Origin: Casuarius casuarius
Lineage: Eukaryota; Chordata; Aves; Casuariiformes; Casuariidae
Reading direction: 5' to 3'
NCBI GenBank assembly: GCA_003342895.1
Contig: PTFA01000091.1
Coordinates: forward strand, 1,829,546 to 1,893,545
DNA: 64,000 nt
Position 1 is the stretch's first letter; the number at the start of each line of letters is the position of its first letter. The notes beneath the pieces were generated by a model. It made no database searches. It had not been told where the DNA came from and was given only the letters and a program-made list of their open reading frames with translations. Below, piece by piece: positions 1 to 14,000 of the stretch. Position numbers and translations under genes: made by a program.

Positions 1-1732
1 CAGTGGTAAGCTGTGCACTTCCACAGATGAGTGCAAAGCACCATACAGATTCATAGCACTACACAGATGATATTAAGTCCTAGTGAAAAATAATTGATAG
101 CAGCTTTCAGCTGTGTCACAGCCCAATCCTGCCAGGTGCTGTGACTCCCCTGGGGAATGTAGTGCTGCCAACTCTCAGACCCTGTTGGTGCTTCAGATCA
201 CTTTGCATCCTCAGGGAAGCATCTAGATGGCTTGTCTGGATCAGGCCCTTCATTAGTGGTACTCTTGGAGGATGTCCATTAGAACCAGTTATTAGCTGAA
301 TTATTAATAAAAGGCAGCATGGTGACAGCAATGAATGACCATGTGAACTAATAAGCAGACCTGTCTTGAGAGAGTTCCCTCACAGGAAAGGGAAGGGAGG
401 AAGGAGCAAACAAATGTTGCTACCCCTGTAAGATTTCTCTAGGGGAAAANAAGCAAGTGAAGTGGAATAAAAGCTGCAAAATGAAACACCCCTGACAGTT
501 TGCTACTGAATGTAGTTCTTCATTTAGAACTGAGGGTGGTTTGTAATGGGAGCAAAATGAGGGGCAAACAAGTGTAGGTGCCATCCCAGAGAGATTTCAA
601 AGANTTTCTTGAATTGAAGAATTTGTGCGATTAGCTGGAATTGCACAAAGATGCACAAACAACCTTGGCAAAATGGCATAGAGCAAAAAGGAAAAAAAAA
701 AAAATCCAGTGCTTCAGTGTCTGCTATTTTGTCTTTTGATGTTTGTTTTCTGCACAGTGCCAGCAATTTCTGTCATCTCTGGTGTATGTTGCCAAGTCTA
801 TTATTTGGGATGATTCCTGCTTTAAATATTTTTAGCTGCAGCGGATCTTTAATCATGGAGAGATTGTTTTCAGGAATGATTATTTTATGTGCATCCAAAA
901 GCAAATCTGAAGCTCTGATCCAAAAGCATTTGCGATCATTTTGTAGCCCAGGGACAAAGTAGGAAGGATGGGGCAAACTCAAAGGCTGTTAAGGAAGATG
1001 ATGTTTCACTTGGATCATGAGAACAACAGATCTCTGCCCTCTGCTGAATCTTTAGGGTGCTTTTGACTAGTAATGATGGATTCAGTCTGGCCGTCAGGGA
1101 AAGGGGTCCATCCTCAGAAATCCACAGTGCTGGCAACTAAGTGTCTGCAGCATGTTTCTATAGAAAAGACTTTCCAATACTTTGGTATATTTATTGTTCT
1201 TTTAAAAGCAATGGCTTTTGATGCTTTAGAGTTAGATACTCAACTGCTGTANGGTTATATAGTTCCATTGACTTCACTAAGGAAATGGTGAGCTGAAGAG
1301 CAGAAAGGTAAAATAAAGCTTTTTTTTTCTTATTCTTAAAATTCAGGAGTAAAATTTGAAAAGGCTCGAGAGATTTAGGAGCATGAGTGCAATTTTGAGA
1401 AGTAAGTCCCCTTAAGAATTTAAGAACTGTGGCTTTGAAGTTAAGCAGGACCTTGACCTTGTTCCCCGTGTGAGGTAAACTTCACCCAGGATACACTGGT
1501 ATTTGAGTACAAGACTTTCATGAATTTTGCTTGTGTATGTTAGATATCTTTAACAATGTTACCTCAGTATCACAGGGTTGAAGGTTCACGGATGATTACC
1601 TGAGTCAATTTTGGAATGTAAAATTAATATAAAAACTTAAGAGCGCAGCTTTTCTAACGGCCTCTCTCTGTGATGCCTATTGATTATTATTTGCAATAAG
1701 GAAGCACCTGCAGTTGTCTACTGAAATTAAAG
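1..1732. other. Gene-free flank, no recognisable element
   Basis: This AT-leaning stretch has only short frames, with no recognisable domain or splice-flanked exon. A poly-A run lies near 690-705, and single Ns occur near 450, 604 and 1252. One short match to the dispersed CCATTGACTTCA motif described below sits at 1265-1276. Nothing else is supported. Confidence 0.6.
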
Positions 1733-1819
1733 CCAGGCATTATACAAACACATGTTACAATCCAGGCATTATACAAACACATGTTACAATCCAGGCATTA
1801 TACAAACACATGTTACAAT
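1733..1819. repeat. Three perfect tandem copies of a 29-bp unit
   Basis: The unit beginning CCAGGCATTATAC and ending GTTACAAT occurs three times without any difference, at 1733-1761, 1762-1790 and 1791-1819, followed by the first three bases of a fourth copy. The flanks are unique. Complete identity between copies points to recent expansion by slippage or unequal exchange, or to an assembly artefact. There is no spacer between units, so it is not a CRISPR array. Confidence 0.97.
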
Positions 1820-4800
1820 CCATAGCCAAGGTTTACAAACTCGAGTGCACATGACATGTATTCACAGTGATTTCTGTGCTACTGATGAAGCAACAAAGAG
1901 GTTAAGAGTTTGTTTGTACAGGTACATGTAGAAAAACTAATCCAAATGAGCTTTTAAAGTAGATTAATTACACCACATTAAATCGTGTGGACAACCTCAG
2001 TCAAAACTAAAGGAAACATCGTTGAGTTAGGGTGTGGACATGTGACTGTAAAAGATGGAGCTCCCCAGCTTTCCGAGCTACCACCTGTCAGCTGCATTGC
2101 AGTAAATGACTGTGCACAAACTTTTAGCCTAGCTCAATTATAAAGCAAAATCCCAGTTAAGCTAACAGTTTTCTCTGAAGTTAGGATGAGCTAAGAGCAT
2201 ATGCACAAGCAGTCCCTGGCTGATGGGAAGTAACTTAGTATGTCATGGTAACTGNATTGGTCTCAAACATACCCATTCTCTCTGTGGAATCAAAATCACT
2301 TCGGTTATGAATGTGTGGGTTTCCCCATGAGGCTAAATGTGTTTTAACTAAATCATTCTAAATTTGCATCATTAGTTATTTAGGATCAACATTTCTAACT
2401 GTCTCTGCATTCTATAGGAAACCTAGGGCAGAATAGGGAGAGACAGTCTAACTGGCTCATATCAGCCATATATTTTCTTCCATTGAACATAGGTTGTTTT
2501 TTACCATATATTTTAGTATTTTGTATATATATTTAGCATTATTGATAGGAACAGAATATAAAATGAGAAATTATGGAAGAAAGCCCAATAGAATATTTTG
2601 GGTCTTCCATGCAGAAAGCTGAGGTTTGGGGTTGTCTGGGTCCTGTATAAACCTAGTAGCTGGTTCTTATTTTAGCTGGGATATATGGGCCCTCTCTGGA
2701 TTCTGGTGCTCCCAGTTTTGGCTATGTCAATGTGAGCACAGTTGTGTTGATGACATTCCCAGAGCTGTCACCTCTGCAAAGCACTGCCTTAGCCCCAAGC
2801 TGTTTGACGCTGGGCTGCTGCCAGTCCTGTTACGCAGCACGTAGGGGGTTTCTCTCAGTAATGGTCATTTAGGCAACGCTGTCATCCTACTGCAATGACA
2901 GTCCAGGGAGCAGTCTCGGAGCTGCCCCTCTNGAAACAGGAGCTAATCTTTCTGGCTAATTTCCAGAGCGCTGTCTACTTGGAGCTTGTGGTTTTACCTC
3001 AATAGAAAATTACAACTGTCAGGGCCACATTAGTTACAGTAAATTAGCTTTGGTAACACTCGTAGAGAAACAAACAGGCAAACAGACTCGGAAGGAGTTT
3101 AGCTGCCGCTTGCTGACTGAATCAAGATGGGGCATGTGGGTTCCTGGACCTCGGTGCGGTAACGGAGGTCTTTGCTTCAGCTCAGGGCAGCAGCCTGCAC
3201 CTGCAGTGCTCAAGCTGATCTGATGAGAGGCATTATTCAGAATGGAAATTTATGGTGCAGTCAATTCAGTAATATTTGAAGAAAAGGAATTGAAAACTGG
3301 AAGAGTAAGTCTGTCTTTTTTGCAACAATGTATGGAAGTCAGTTCATTCTGAGTTATTACAATACATGCCAGTCAAAAGGAGTATGTGGCACAAGCTAAA
3401 TGAGCCATGTCATCTTTCTGTTATTGTTGTTGCAATCTAGCATTCATTAACCAGTGCCGCAATGGCATGGACATATACCTGCCCTAGGAAATTAATAAGG
3501 GGGTGATTTGAGACCATCTTCTGGGTGATGTGGATTCCCATCAACTGTAAGTCAATATTTAAATGTATTAGGGAGGCTTTGACCTTCATTAATCTTAAAT
3601 ACTGGATGGTTCCAAACATATGCTTATGCCTTGCTTATGAAGAAGCTTAGAACTGAAAAACCTTTACAAAAGTGGATTCAGTTGGATACCATAAGCATTT
3701 GGGGGCAATGACAATCATTTTCCCTTGTCTTTGCAGCATAATTTTCTTATGTTTCCAGGCACTGCCATAATAAACACAATTAATAATATTGAGAGGCATG
3801 TGGAGCTGGAGTACAGGTGCTGCCTTGGGTCAGCACTGAGGTGCAACAGCAGAGCTAGGAAGAAACTTTCCTTGCTTGAATAACCATCTGATGCGTGTTT
3901 GTTACTTAGCCCTGCAGAGAAATAGTACTTGAAATATCATTAGTACCACTGGGCCAAAGCTGGTATATTTGAAACCGAATGCTAAATGCCAAACATAATC
4001 ATGTGCTTAGAACCTAAGGTGCTGTATACGTGTGTCAAAGCAATGACTCTAATGAAATTGTCCCCAAGAGCATAATTCATAATTCAGTATTCATTAACCT
4101 CTTTGCTTTCATGATTATACTAATCTAAAGAAGGAGGTAGGAAGAGAGGGCTGAGGTAATCCTGGAAGAGACCGCAAGTCATCTTTAATGGGGGGAAAAA
4201 AATCTTTTATCATTTTGGCCCAAAATGGAACCTAGGTATTAAATACAACAAACAATCCCAAAGCAAAACTAATAAATCAAAGCATTTTTTTGTTCTGCTG
4301 CCTTTTTCTTTTTTAAATGTAACAGTTTCTCTATGATGTTTTTGTTGTAAATGCAAGTAAACAAGAAGGACTCTGAGAAGAGACTGTTTGTAAATGAGCT
4401 AATACAATGCTGGACTTGGTCGATCCCTTGGCATTTCTGTAACAGACAGTTAAGTATGGTAATTATTAATACAGTCCGATCTAGAGGCAAATGACTAGTT
4501 TGCTTTATAGGTAGGCCTCTGATATGTATGAAAGGTTTTGTGGCTATCAGCTATTTATGCACACACAGATAATTCACATCAGTTTAGCAGGAAGAATCCC
4601 TGGGCCTGACAGTTCACACTGGAAAGCTTGTGACATGGCAAAGGGCCCCCTTGTGGGATCAGCTGGGATTTAGGGGAGATCAGCTAGGGAGAAACTTGGA
4701 GCCAGAGGAAAGAGGTTCTGCAAGCATGTTACAGAATCCAGTTTCCTTCATTATGCCACTGTTGCGAATCAAGGCTTCCACAGAAACCTGAGCTGGGCTC

Positions 4801-6225
4801 CTTCTGTGGGAATACCACACACCATTTGGTTTTCATTCTTCCCCTGCTTAAATCACTTTAGGCTTCTAGTTAGGAAACAGATCTGTAAGACTTACAACAA
4901 CCAAGAACAAATAGCAATGTGAAGTTTACTGAGCGAGTACTTCTTGGATTGTAAGCTTTTAAGGAGATATACAAAGTCTCCAAAGGGATTTATAATGTTG
5001 CCAGTTTTTGTGATCTGATCAGTAAAAGTCTCTCAGTATCTACTGTTTTTTCTTAAGGCTGCATTTGTTGCAGATGTGATTGCATGTGAATCTCAGCATT
5101 ATGCATTTGTTTCTTTATTAAAAAATATATATATTTCTAACCTGTGTAGATTTGGAGAAAAAATGGAAAATATGCCTTGCCTATACCCTGGGGCAAATGG
5201 AAAGAAATCCAAGATCCATGGTTAAAGATATTCCCTAAGTTTAATCAGTCTGGTGCATTTTGAGCTATGCCTTTGACATGATAGCATTACCTGAGCTGTG
5301 CTGCCTCTGTATCTCAGTTTCCCTATCTTTACCATGCCTGAGGCTGATAGCACTGTGACTACTCTAGAGGAAGAGTTATCTGTTTGTTACCAAGTCTTTT
5401 GCATGTAAATTCCTAGTGCTTTATGTATGTTTATAAATCTGTAATGGGAAGATAATTCGTAAACTTCAGAACTTGTAGCTTACTTGTCAGTTGTGGTGGG
5501 ATGGGGATGCAGCAATGCAATTTCCAGCCATTTCTTCTGCCAGAGCCATGACTGCATGTGCATGCAAGCTTTTAGAGATGTGCTCTTAGTCCATGTTTCT
5601 ACTGCCTCATGGCCAAAGCAGGTCTGCTTCCTGGCTGCTACTACCCAGCCTCGTAGCGCGCTAAGCCACAGATCTTCTTTTACCCTCTGGCAGTCTAACT
5701 ATCTTCTCTAATGTAATTAAAATGATAATTATTCCCGTCCAGAACATTTCACTTACTTATGGTGTGTGGAAGTATAAAGTTGATTAAACACATATGCTGC
5801 TGGTAGATAGCTTCTCCAATCACATATGGGGTGATAAAGGGCTGGCTAAGGGAGGACAAAGTAAAACACAATACTCTGCAAATGTGAAAGACAGCGGCTG
5901 AAAAATGCTGAGCCTGTGACAATGGGAAGGAGACCTGCACTGCCCAACAAAACCCCTTTGTGTGAGGGAGGGCTAAGGCGGGGGGAGGACAGGCCTGCGG
6001 AGGAGGCTCTCTTTGAGAGAGAAGGGGGAAAGCATTTCTTTACCTGGTCCATGCCAAATATCTGTGCTGCCAAAACTTATCCAGCCAGGAGACAACCCTA
6101 ATACTTTGCCCTCACCAGATGTCTGTGCAATTACTTTGGTTTCAGTTTGATTTGCATGTTCTCAGTTTTGAATGGCATCTGGCTGTGTATGACATCTCTG
6201 CATTTACAGTTCAGATAGGTCTGAT
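1820..6225. other. Gene-free flank
   Basis: No exon, RNA gene or clear mobile element is seen here. A short block at about 5300-5360 resembles the reverse strand of an old MIR-type SINE (a run like CTCAGTTTCCCTATCTTTA), but it is too decayed to assign firmly. Open frames in this stretch are all short and show no domain. Confidence 0.55.
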
Positions 6226-6280
6226 ATGTCCATCTGTCTATGTATCCATCTGTCTATCTGTTCATTCATGTATGTATTTG
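6226..6280. repeat. Imperfect TCTA/TCCA tetranucleotide microsatellite
   Basis: Interrupted repeats of the type CATCTGTCTATGTATC run through this stretch and end in TTCATTCATGTATGTATT. The array is degenerate, so probably old. Confidence 0.7.
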
Positions 6281-9200
6281 CTGCTGTCTTATCTCAATCT
6301 GGATGGAATCCAGGAGCAGTGGTGTTAGCGAGATGGTTTCCCTATGCGCAGAGGAATGGTTAAGCAAGGTTTGAGGTACCAAACACCAGCCCCTCTGCTT
6401 AGCTTGTCAAAGCTGGCTGAGGGCTGGGAGGTCTGTGGGCCGAGGGCACCCGGGGCCCTGCTGCTGTGGGTTGTGCCCCACGGGAGTGCCCGCATGGGCA
6501 CTGGTACAACAGTGCTGCCCTGTCCCAGGTACCGCGTTGTTCCAAGCCCCTGTGTATGGCAGATAACCAGCAGTGGAAACCCGCTGCAGCTTTGGGCCTG
6601 AAGCGCACCGAGGAGAAAAGTTTGCAGGCTTTTGTGGATGAAAAAAGACCTTTAGTCTTCAAGACTTTCAGAAAATGTTTTTAACTAGTATGAAACCTAA
6701 TACAAAGCAAAGCTATTTCCTCATGCCCAGATCTCTCAGACTAGACTCAAACTGCTGAAGGTGGCCATCTTCTTTACTACAAACAAATATATCTTTATGT
6801 ATCTGAAAAGCATTAGTAAGACTGCAGGGCGAAAGGGACAGAAATAGCACTTGCTTTCACAGTGTAATTGCCTATATTCCATCTGGGGAAAAAGTGTGAG
6901 TTTTCTAATTTGCAGAAGTCACAATCTAAAGTGCTTTAAAATGTATTTTTTTCCCCTTCTTTCTCCCATGGAAAAAGTGCTGAGGTAGATTTTTCTACAC
7001 CCATAAACAGGATGCATTTTATCATTGTGGTAGGTGCGCTGCAAACCGTTACAAAGAAAAGAGTGGAAGTCAGAGAGAGGGAATGACAAAAGCTTCACAA
7101 ATTGAATTTTCTCCCCTATATAGTGGAGGAAAAGAATAGAAGTGTATTGGTATGGGATGAGGTCTTTGATCATATGGAAAAGTGGAGGAAGATGCACAGG
7201 CAGGGGCAGATTTTGAATAACTAACAGCTAATGAAAAAACTGTTTGGTACATGCTTTTTTGCTCAGTTTATTCCCTCCTAATCACCACCTCTGCATATTT
7301 GCTTTTCTGCTGCTGTCAGCAGTCTCACAGAAGACCCAGGTTACTTTTCCTGCTTCCTCAGTGACAAGGACATGTTAGCTGGATGGCGTATTTTGTAAGA
7401 TTGAGGTGCAGAAGGATAGGTTTGCATTTCTCCACCTTGACCCTCATACTTTGTCTGTATAGTCTGCTGTTAGCCTGGCTGTAGCTCAGGGCCATTTATT
7501 TTCTTAGATATACACCTGCATGGTACCTAGTGTAAGGGTTAGGTCTAGAGTCTGTAGCTATAGCTGTAAATAACAGCATAACTTAGCTGTTATAGCCAGG
7601 AAGTAGCCTACCATGAGGATTCCCTTCTGTAAGATGCTTGCTTTCCCTTTGCAGGAAAAGCCATGGAGGATTTTTTTCCCTAGGGGAGGCCGCGGCCATC
7701 CATGAGAAGCAAGTGATCTAGAGCGCAAGGGTCCAGCCTGTAATTTGGCTGTATATCCAAGATCTCCAACTCTGAGACTTAGTTTAGCCGAGATCACATC
7801 TTCGAGCTGGTTCTGCATGCTCCTGTCCTCTCTGAGGCTTTGCCCATCAGTGACTGCAAATTAGTTTCCTCCTCTCTCCGAGACAGGCTCTTCCAGGGTG
7901 CTCGATGTGGCTTTCCGACTCAGCCGTTGGATAAATGGAAAGCTCTTCACAACCATCTATCTTGCTTTAGTGCACGAGTGGATGATGAGTAGACCCTATT
8001 GTAGCTCATCCCCCACCCATCCATCATCCGCTCTGCCACCTGCAGTCCCCTTAATGAAGGGAACAGAGACAGATGAGAGAGCTAGACAGACAAATGGACA
8101 AAGACTGACAGGGATACAGCCCTGGGTTTCAGTCTCTCAGCACTGTATGAAGAAGGGATACATGGAGCTAACTGAGCTAGCTCTCCTTGATGTAAACAAT
8201 TCCAATTCTGTATTTTTTATATTGTTTTCTCTGTCTTAGGGCTTTGCAGATAGCATAGTTAATGTGGGAGTGATGTCTATGCCAAGATACATGTTTGTGG
8301 GAGGTGTAGATAAAGCAAGAACCATTAGCCAAAAGATATTGGTCTGATTGAATGACTGATTGCATAGAAGACCACTGTACTTTTATATAACCTGCTATGA
8401 CACAGTGCACAGAAAGAAAGGATAACATCCTGATACAGGTAGGAGAACCCTCTAGCTCCATGACACATGATATATTTAGAAGGAACCTAACAGAAAGATG
8501 TTTGGAATCCAGGTCACAACTACAGTGGCCTTTGGATCAGGCTAATATTCACAGAGCAGGACATCTACAGCATTAATTGTACTCAGGACTTTTATGGCAA
8601 ATAGATCTTAAAGCGGTTTGCAAAAGCAGGTGCTCTCTAGTACACTATATCCCTTGTGCTATGTCCGTATGCTGCCCTGTGCATGCCAGTCATGGGACGG
8701 AGATGATCAAAAATACCGTCTGGCAGCCTTCTTGTTTATGATCTCAGATCAACATTGCCTACAACAGGGAGGAACTCTGCCCTTGTATTTGACTGTTATC
8801 AGAGAAACAAAGGCAGGGCACTTGTTTCCTGACAGCCTCATCTCTCCCAGAGGAAGAGCTACAGAGTTTCTTCGAACCCGAAGAAGATTGGCTTCTGGGC
8901 CAAGAGAAGGTGTAAGAGGGTGGGTAAGGGCACCATCTGGAGCCCCCTGCTATGGTGGTGTTAGCAGAGACATCTAGCTGAAATGGCTTGCAGTGAAAGT
9001 GTCATTCCTTTTGGAAAGGAAAATGGACATTCGTTATCATGCAGGAAGGTAGAAGTGGTATTAGCATATTCTTGCCCCAGATGCCAGCTCCAGCGAGCAG
9101 CAGCACAGGATGGGAGTGGAGGCTCTCAAACATTTATGTTGATTTGAAAAGTTGCAGTAGGAAACCCAGCTTGTCCCTATCGTGTAGTGTCTGGCTTTCT

Positions 9201-10927
9201 CTTTTCCTGTGGAGTTATTTCAGGTCAGCTCATGCTGAGAGTTCTCTGCTAAAGACTGCTGCCGTCCTCCTCATTGCTAATGCATATTGACACACTGGAG
9301 AATCTCCACCCTTGTTTAACTTGACATAAAATATTACACTGATGTACGCACTGTTCCGGCAATATATTATATCTGTAAGCTCCTCTGCATTCCAAGGGAT
9401 GGGAAGGGATCAAGATGCAGAGTCTATGGAGTCTCTTTGCTCAATGGATTTCTGAATGAGACAGAAATGATATATTTTCCTTTCACTCAGTCTGTTTTCT
9501 GATGGAATAAAGTTACATAAGGAATTGAATTACATTACTTGGCAGCAATGTAACATAACTTTGAATCAGGGTTAAATAACAGCTTAAGGCCACTTTGTCA
9601 AAATCGAGTCAGATTGAGGAAAACCTGCACCAACAGACAATTGGTCAGCTCTACTGGGTGCAAAGGGTTTTTTTCTGAAACTGAAATTTCACTGAAAATA
9701 AAATTCTGTTTCCTGGAAACAACCTCACAAAATTCCGGGTATTTTTTCAATTTTTAACTGAACTGGTTTGGTTATAGAAAAGAAAATGTTTGTGTGCTTA
9801 GCTTTTTGGTGCATGCAAATCTTTTGGAAATTCCTTGAAAACAGAACTTAGCCCTTAACTAGCCCTCACCTAGGATTTTCATGCCTGTCCAGATAAGTTA
9901 AAGATGTTATGTCAGCCGGATCCAAATGTAGGACCTTTTTGTTTGTCTTATTCTGGTTATTGCCAGGAGGATTCACTAACATGGATGCTCAGGTATGTGA
10001 GAAGGTGGCAGACAGCATCACTATGGTGTGTAACACAGCTCAGGTGCAGAATGCCAGAGCTCCTTGCCCAAACAAACTCCTCCCATTGCCATGGGCAGTT
10101 TGCTTTATGGGATAAATGTATGGTCAAGGCATAACATGAAAGTAGTAAAAATTTGTAGGGACCTGCTGAACCACCTGCAGATTGTACAGTGTGCCTGATT
10201 GTATATAAAACCAGGCCTGATGAGAAGGTACTGCATTCAAGTTGTGCTGTGTCCATTAGAGACAAGTAGCTGACTCCCCTGATGGAAGCAAGTACCCGAC
10301 TAGCTTTGGCAGGGTGTTATGCAGATCCTCAGAGCCCTGGAAAACAAGAAAAAGACAGAGGGATCCATAACCAACAATTAATTGCTATCCTCAGTGTTTT
10401 ACTAAGACATGATTACACTGTTCCAAAACTGCCTTTTCTTTTTGTGTGCTTATTCAAGCTCTTTCAAGCTTTGTCCATCAAATCTCTTTTCAAGTGAGCA
10501 TCTCAGCGATGGCTGCATTTTCAGTCCTGACTGGGTGCTGATGCTCTAATGAACACAAATACCTTCCAGCCCTCTGATTGCATCCAGTACAGGAGCCACA
10601 TGGACACTAATTGTTTCCCAGTGTACTGTGCCTGGATGCTGTACACAGGCTGCGATGAACTTACCAGCTTGTTTGGCACCATCCAGATGAAGCAAGTGCA
10701 CCACCAGTTATTTTTCTGTACCTCCTTTGCCAGCAGGTAATTAGACCTGTGCAAGATGGTTCTGGCACCTCACCTGATTAAGCAGGAGATGTGGGTTATG
10801 TTCGTTGTAAGAGTCATGAACTTTTCAGCCTATACAGATTCTCCCCTGGTTTAGGTGAGGATCACGTCTGAGCAGCATTCTGCTTTATTCTGACTGTGCG
10901 ACTGTGCTGCCACTAGCTAAAGGAGGA
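6281..10927. other. Gene-free flank
   Basis: A locally GC-richer patch lies at about 6400-6620, where overlapping frames arise by composition. I see no splice-bounded exon, RNA gene or repeat family that I can name. Confidence 0.5.
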
Positions 10928-11062
10928 TTATTCCCATCTTGTGGGGTAAGAATAATTGAATCATAGACAGATCAAATGACTTACTACAGAGAATAGGTGG
11001 CGGGACCAGGAAATGAATATATTCCTTCTGATGCCTGTACACTATTTTGATTATCCTCTCTG
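10928..11062 (+). repeat. MIR-like ancient SINE fragment
   Basis: The block starts with a degraded ATTATTCCCATCTTGTGG, followed by AAATGACTTACTACAGAGAATA and GTGGCGGGACCAGG. These reproduce the order of MIR core and 3' features (ATTATCCCCATTTTACAG, then AAGTAACTTGCCCAAGGTCA, then GTGGCAGAGCCGGG). The match is by eye and from memory of the consensus; the element is heavily diverged and inactive. Confidence 0.5.
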
Positions 11063-14000
11063 AATCTGGCTGTATTGGTATTTTGGGGACCTTTTAGTGG
11101 CTTTGCCTCAAAATCAAGTGAACTTGGCAATTTTCAGTGTTTCAGGGTAAAATCGGGTACTATTTGTCATTCAGTCCCATTGTTTAGTCACACAGTAGAG
11201 CTTTATCAGCATTTAAGGATATTAAATTCCTTGTACGTAATGTCCCATGAACATAGAGGATGGAAAGAAGCTAATTTCCATTGCCCTGAACTGAATCTCT
11301 CTGCCTGCCCATTTTGCAGCACTAGGTATTTGAAGAGAATTGAAAGCTTGTTTAGATCAATGGGAAGCAAGTATAGGCAGTGGTAGGGAAGGCTGCAGTG
11401 ATTTAGTGTCATGTTATGAAGAAGGAAAGAGAAAGGTGTCTTTCTGGCTCAGCTGAAGGGAGAAGGGGAAAAGACAGCTCTGCCCTTCCCTAAACGAACC
11501 CATCTGCAACACTTCCGATTTGAATCCAAATAATATCTGAGGTTTGGGATTCAGCAGCAAACTAGCTTTGAGTCTCTAATCCCAGCACCTGATGTTTGGG
11601 GGTGTTGGGATTTGAAGCTAATTAATTCAGCCACCTGTAATTTTCACTCAGATGTGCTGTCTGCCTCTTCCTTAGATATATCATATGGTTTGGAAGGCTG
11701 CAGACAATGCTGGCCTGAATCCTAATCCCCTATACTGCTTCTTTATCTTTCCTTCATTCTTTTTTTCATGCCTCTCTTCTTCCATCTTTCTCCTGCTGCT
11801 ATCTTCCTCTTCCAGGTCCTTATTCAAAAAAAAAAAAGGCATCTGACATTAGTAAGTCATTGGCTCTGCCCAGCTGGAACGGTTGTGTTCCCTTCAGGGC
11901 TGTCTGCAGAACGGTGCTCTCAGTGCCTGTCCCAGTCTTCCTGGCTAGTTTCATCTCAGCACAAACAATTCAATGCTGACTGTTCCTGTTGGGAGCAAGG
12001 CTTCAGGTGATAAATACTGCAAGATCTAGAAAGCCCAGGAGTCCTGTCCTGATTTCTTTCCCTTGGCAGTGAAAGGATGGGAGAAGAATAAAAAGATAAT
12101 TAGTTTGGAGTCTTCAGAAATGGAATGGAAAAGGTTCGTTCATTCCCTTCTCGTGCCAAGTGAAAGCCTGGGCTTAAACTATCCAGGCTGCGAGGTTCTG
12201 CAGCCAGGGAATGTGTTGTCTTGCTTGTTCGAAAAACACCCTGTGCTCTTTTGTTCCTGTAGAAATAATGCCGTGTAATAACTAAAGCTGGAGTCAGTTT
12301 TCCCACATCTGTAGAGCCTGAAGCTGTTATTTTTTTGACTGTTTTTCATATTACATTAGTGCCAAGTGAGCCTGGGAGCCTGATTCTACTGGGTGCTGCG
12401 CACACGGACAGTGGGAGGCAGCTGCAGCCCAAACAGCTTGTAGCCCGAGGCCTTCGTCCGGAAACGAGCTCTGTGCAGGCACTTCTGGGCATTCGCACAC
12501 AATTTCAGTGGGAGCTTCATGCTGAAGGAGGGTGTCCCTCCAGGTCCTATGCAGGACTGGGGGCTAATGGGTGTATGAGAAGATAGAGAGATGGAAGATG
12601 TCAGAGCAACAGGAACAATATGGTGTTAATGCATCAGTTAGCTTTACACCCAGTTTGTAGGTGGCTAATACAGATTGCACTAAACCAATAAACAGCACAA
12701 GGGTCATCTCATCCCCGGCCCAGACAGTATCAGCCGGATTGTTAGCTTCTAGTAAGTCTATTTGAACTTCCAAATCCTCACCAGATTTACCTTGATTTTG
12801 CGAAGGAAAAAGTCAGGCTTTTGTAGGATTTCCTAGTTCAATCTCTTTTCTTCTCAGACTGTTGAAGATGGCTGGTAATAAAACTTCCCTTAGCCAAAAT
12901 TTGTCATGTCACTTTACTTATATCAAACTGTTGAGAAAATCCTACAGCTGCAAACTTGGTTTGGAAGTCTCTCTTGGCAATATGTCCTATTGCTCCTGCC
13001 TGGCTTTAGGTGTGCCTGGTAGATTCAGGTTTATAGAAACCCTTCTTTAGCTCCTGCTGCCTTAGCAAGCATCAAGTTGTATTCTTCTGTCTCATGCAAT
13101 CAGGCAACAGAGCCGTAGTTTCTGGTGCTGGCAGCTGTTCATTAATAGTCATTCATGCTTGGGTCTGTCCTGAGAATTCAGGTGAAGCATTTTGATGCTG
13201 GTCTGGTCAGACTGCTAATGCATGTTGCCAATGTTTCTCTCGCAGAAATCTTTCTTTTACAGAAGAGGTACAAAGAGGCCACCCAGGTTTTTTCTGTTGA
13301 AGGTCAAGGGGCACCTGCAGTGGCAGTGACAAACAGGCCAAAAGGACTCTGGAGCTTGTGGGCCATTGCTGTTTGAATGAGATAAAGTTATAACTATTTA
13401 ACATGCCTGGGAGTGAAATTAGAATGATCACATAATCTGCTTAGTCTCTGATGACCGGTCTGGCATGGGAATATGAATCTTAATTGGTATTTTCTTATCA
13501 ATATACTCAAGTTGAAGGATTAAGGATAAGACTCTTAATACAACCTGAATTTTGGGGAGATGCTTATGATTTTAGTGTGATAAAGAAGCATCACTGGTGC
13601 AATGAGTGCCTGGAGAGAAGGTTTTAGGAACAAGAACTTCAGTTTTCAACAAACTCTATACGCATGATCACACCTGTGCTTTTCTTCACCTGCACACTGC
13701 ATACCTGATGTACAGGCTGTGCAAGATGTCTCAAATAATCAGTAACACAGGCATGTACGAAACGCAAATGCATTGTCACTTCCTCTCTAGGTGTTTTTTT
13801 CAGGCTTTTTATTGGTATGACAGTGCTTTAAACGATGTTTTATAAAATAGATCTGAGGCCATGTGTATAAATACACAAAGGACTCCTGTTGATTGCTCTA
13901 TTTTTATTTGCTATTTAAAGTTAAGGGCATGGTTTAAAACTTTATTGAACAGTGATGTTAAGATGAATCCCCTTAATGCATACCAAAAGTTGCATTACAA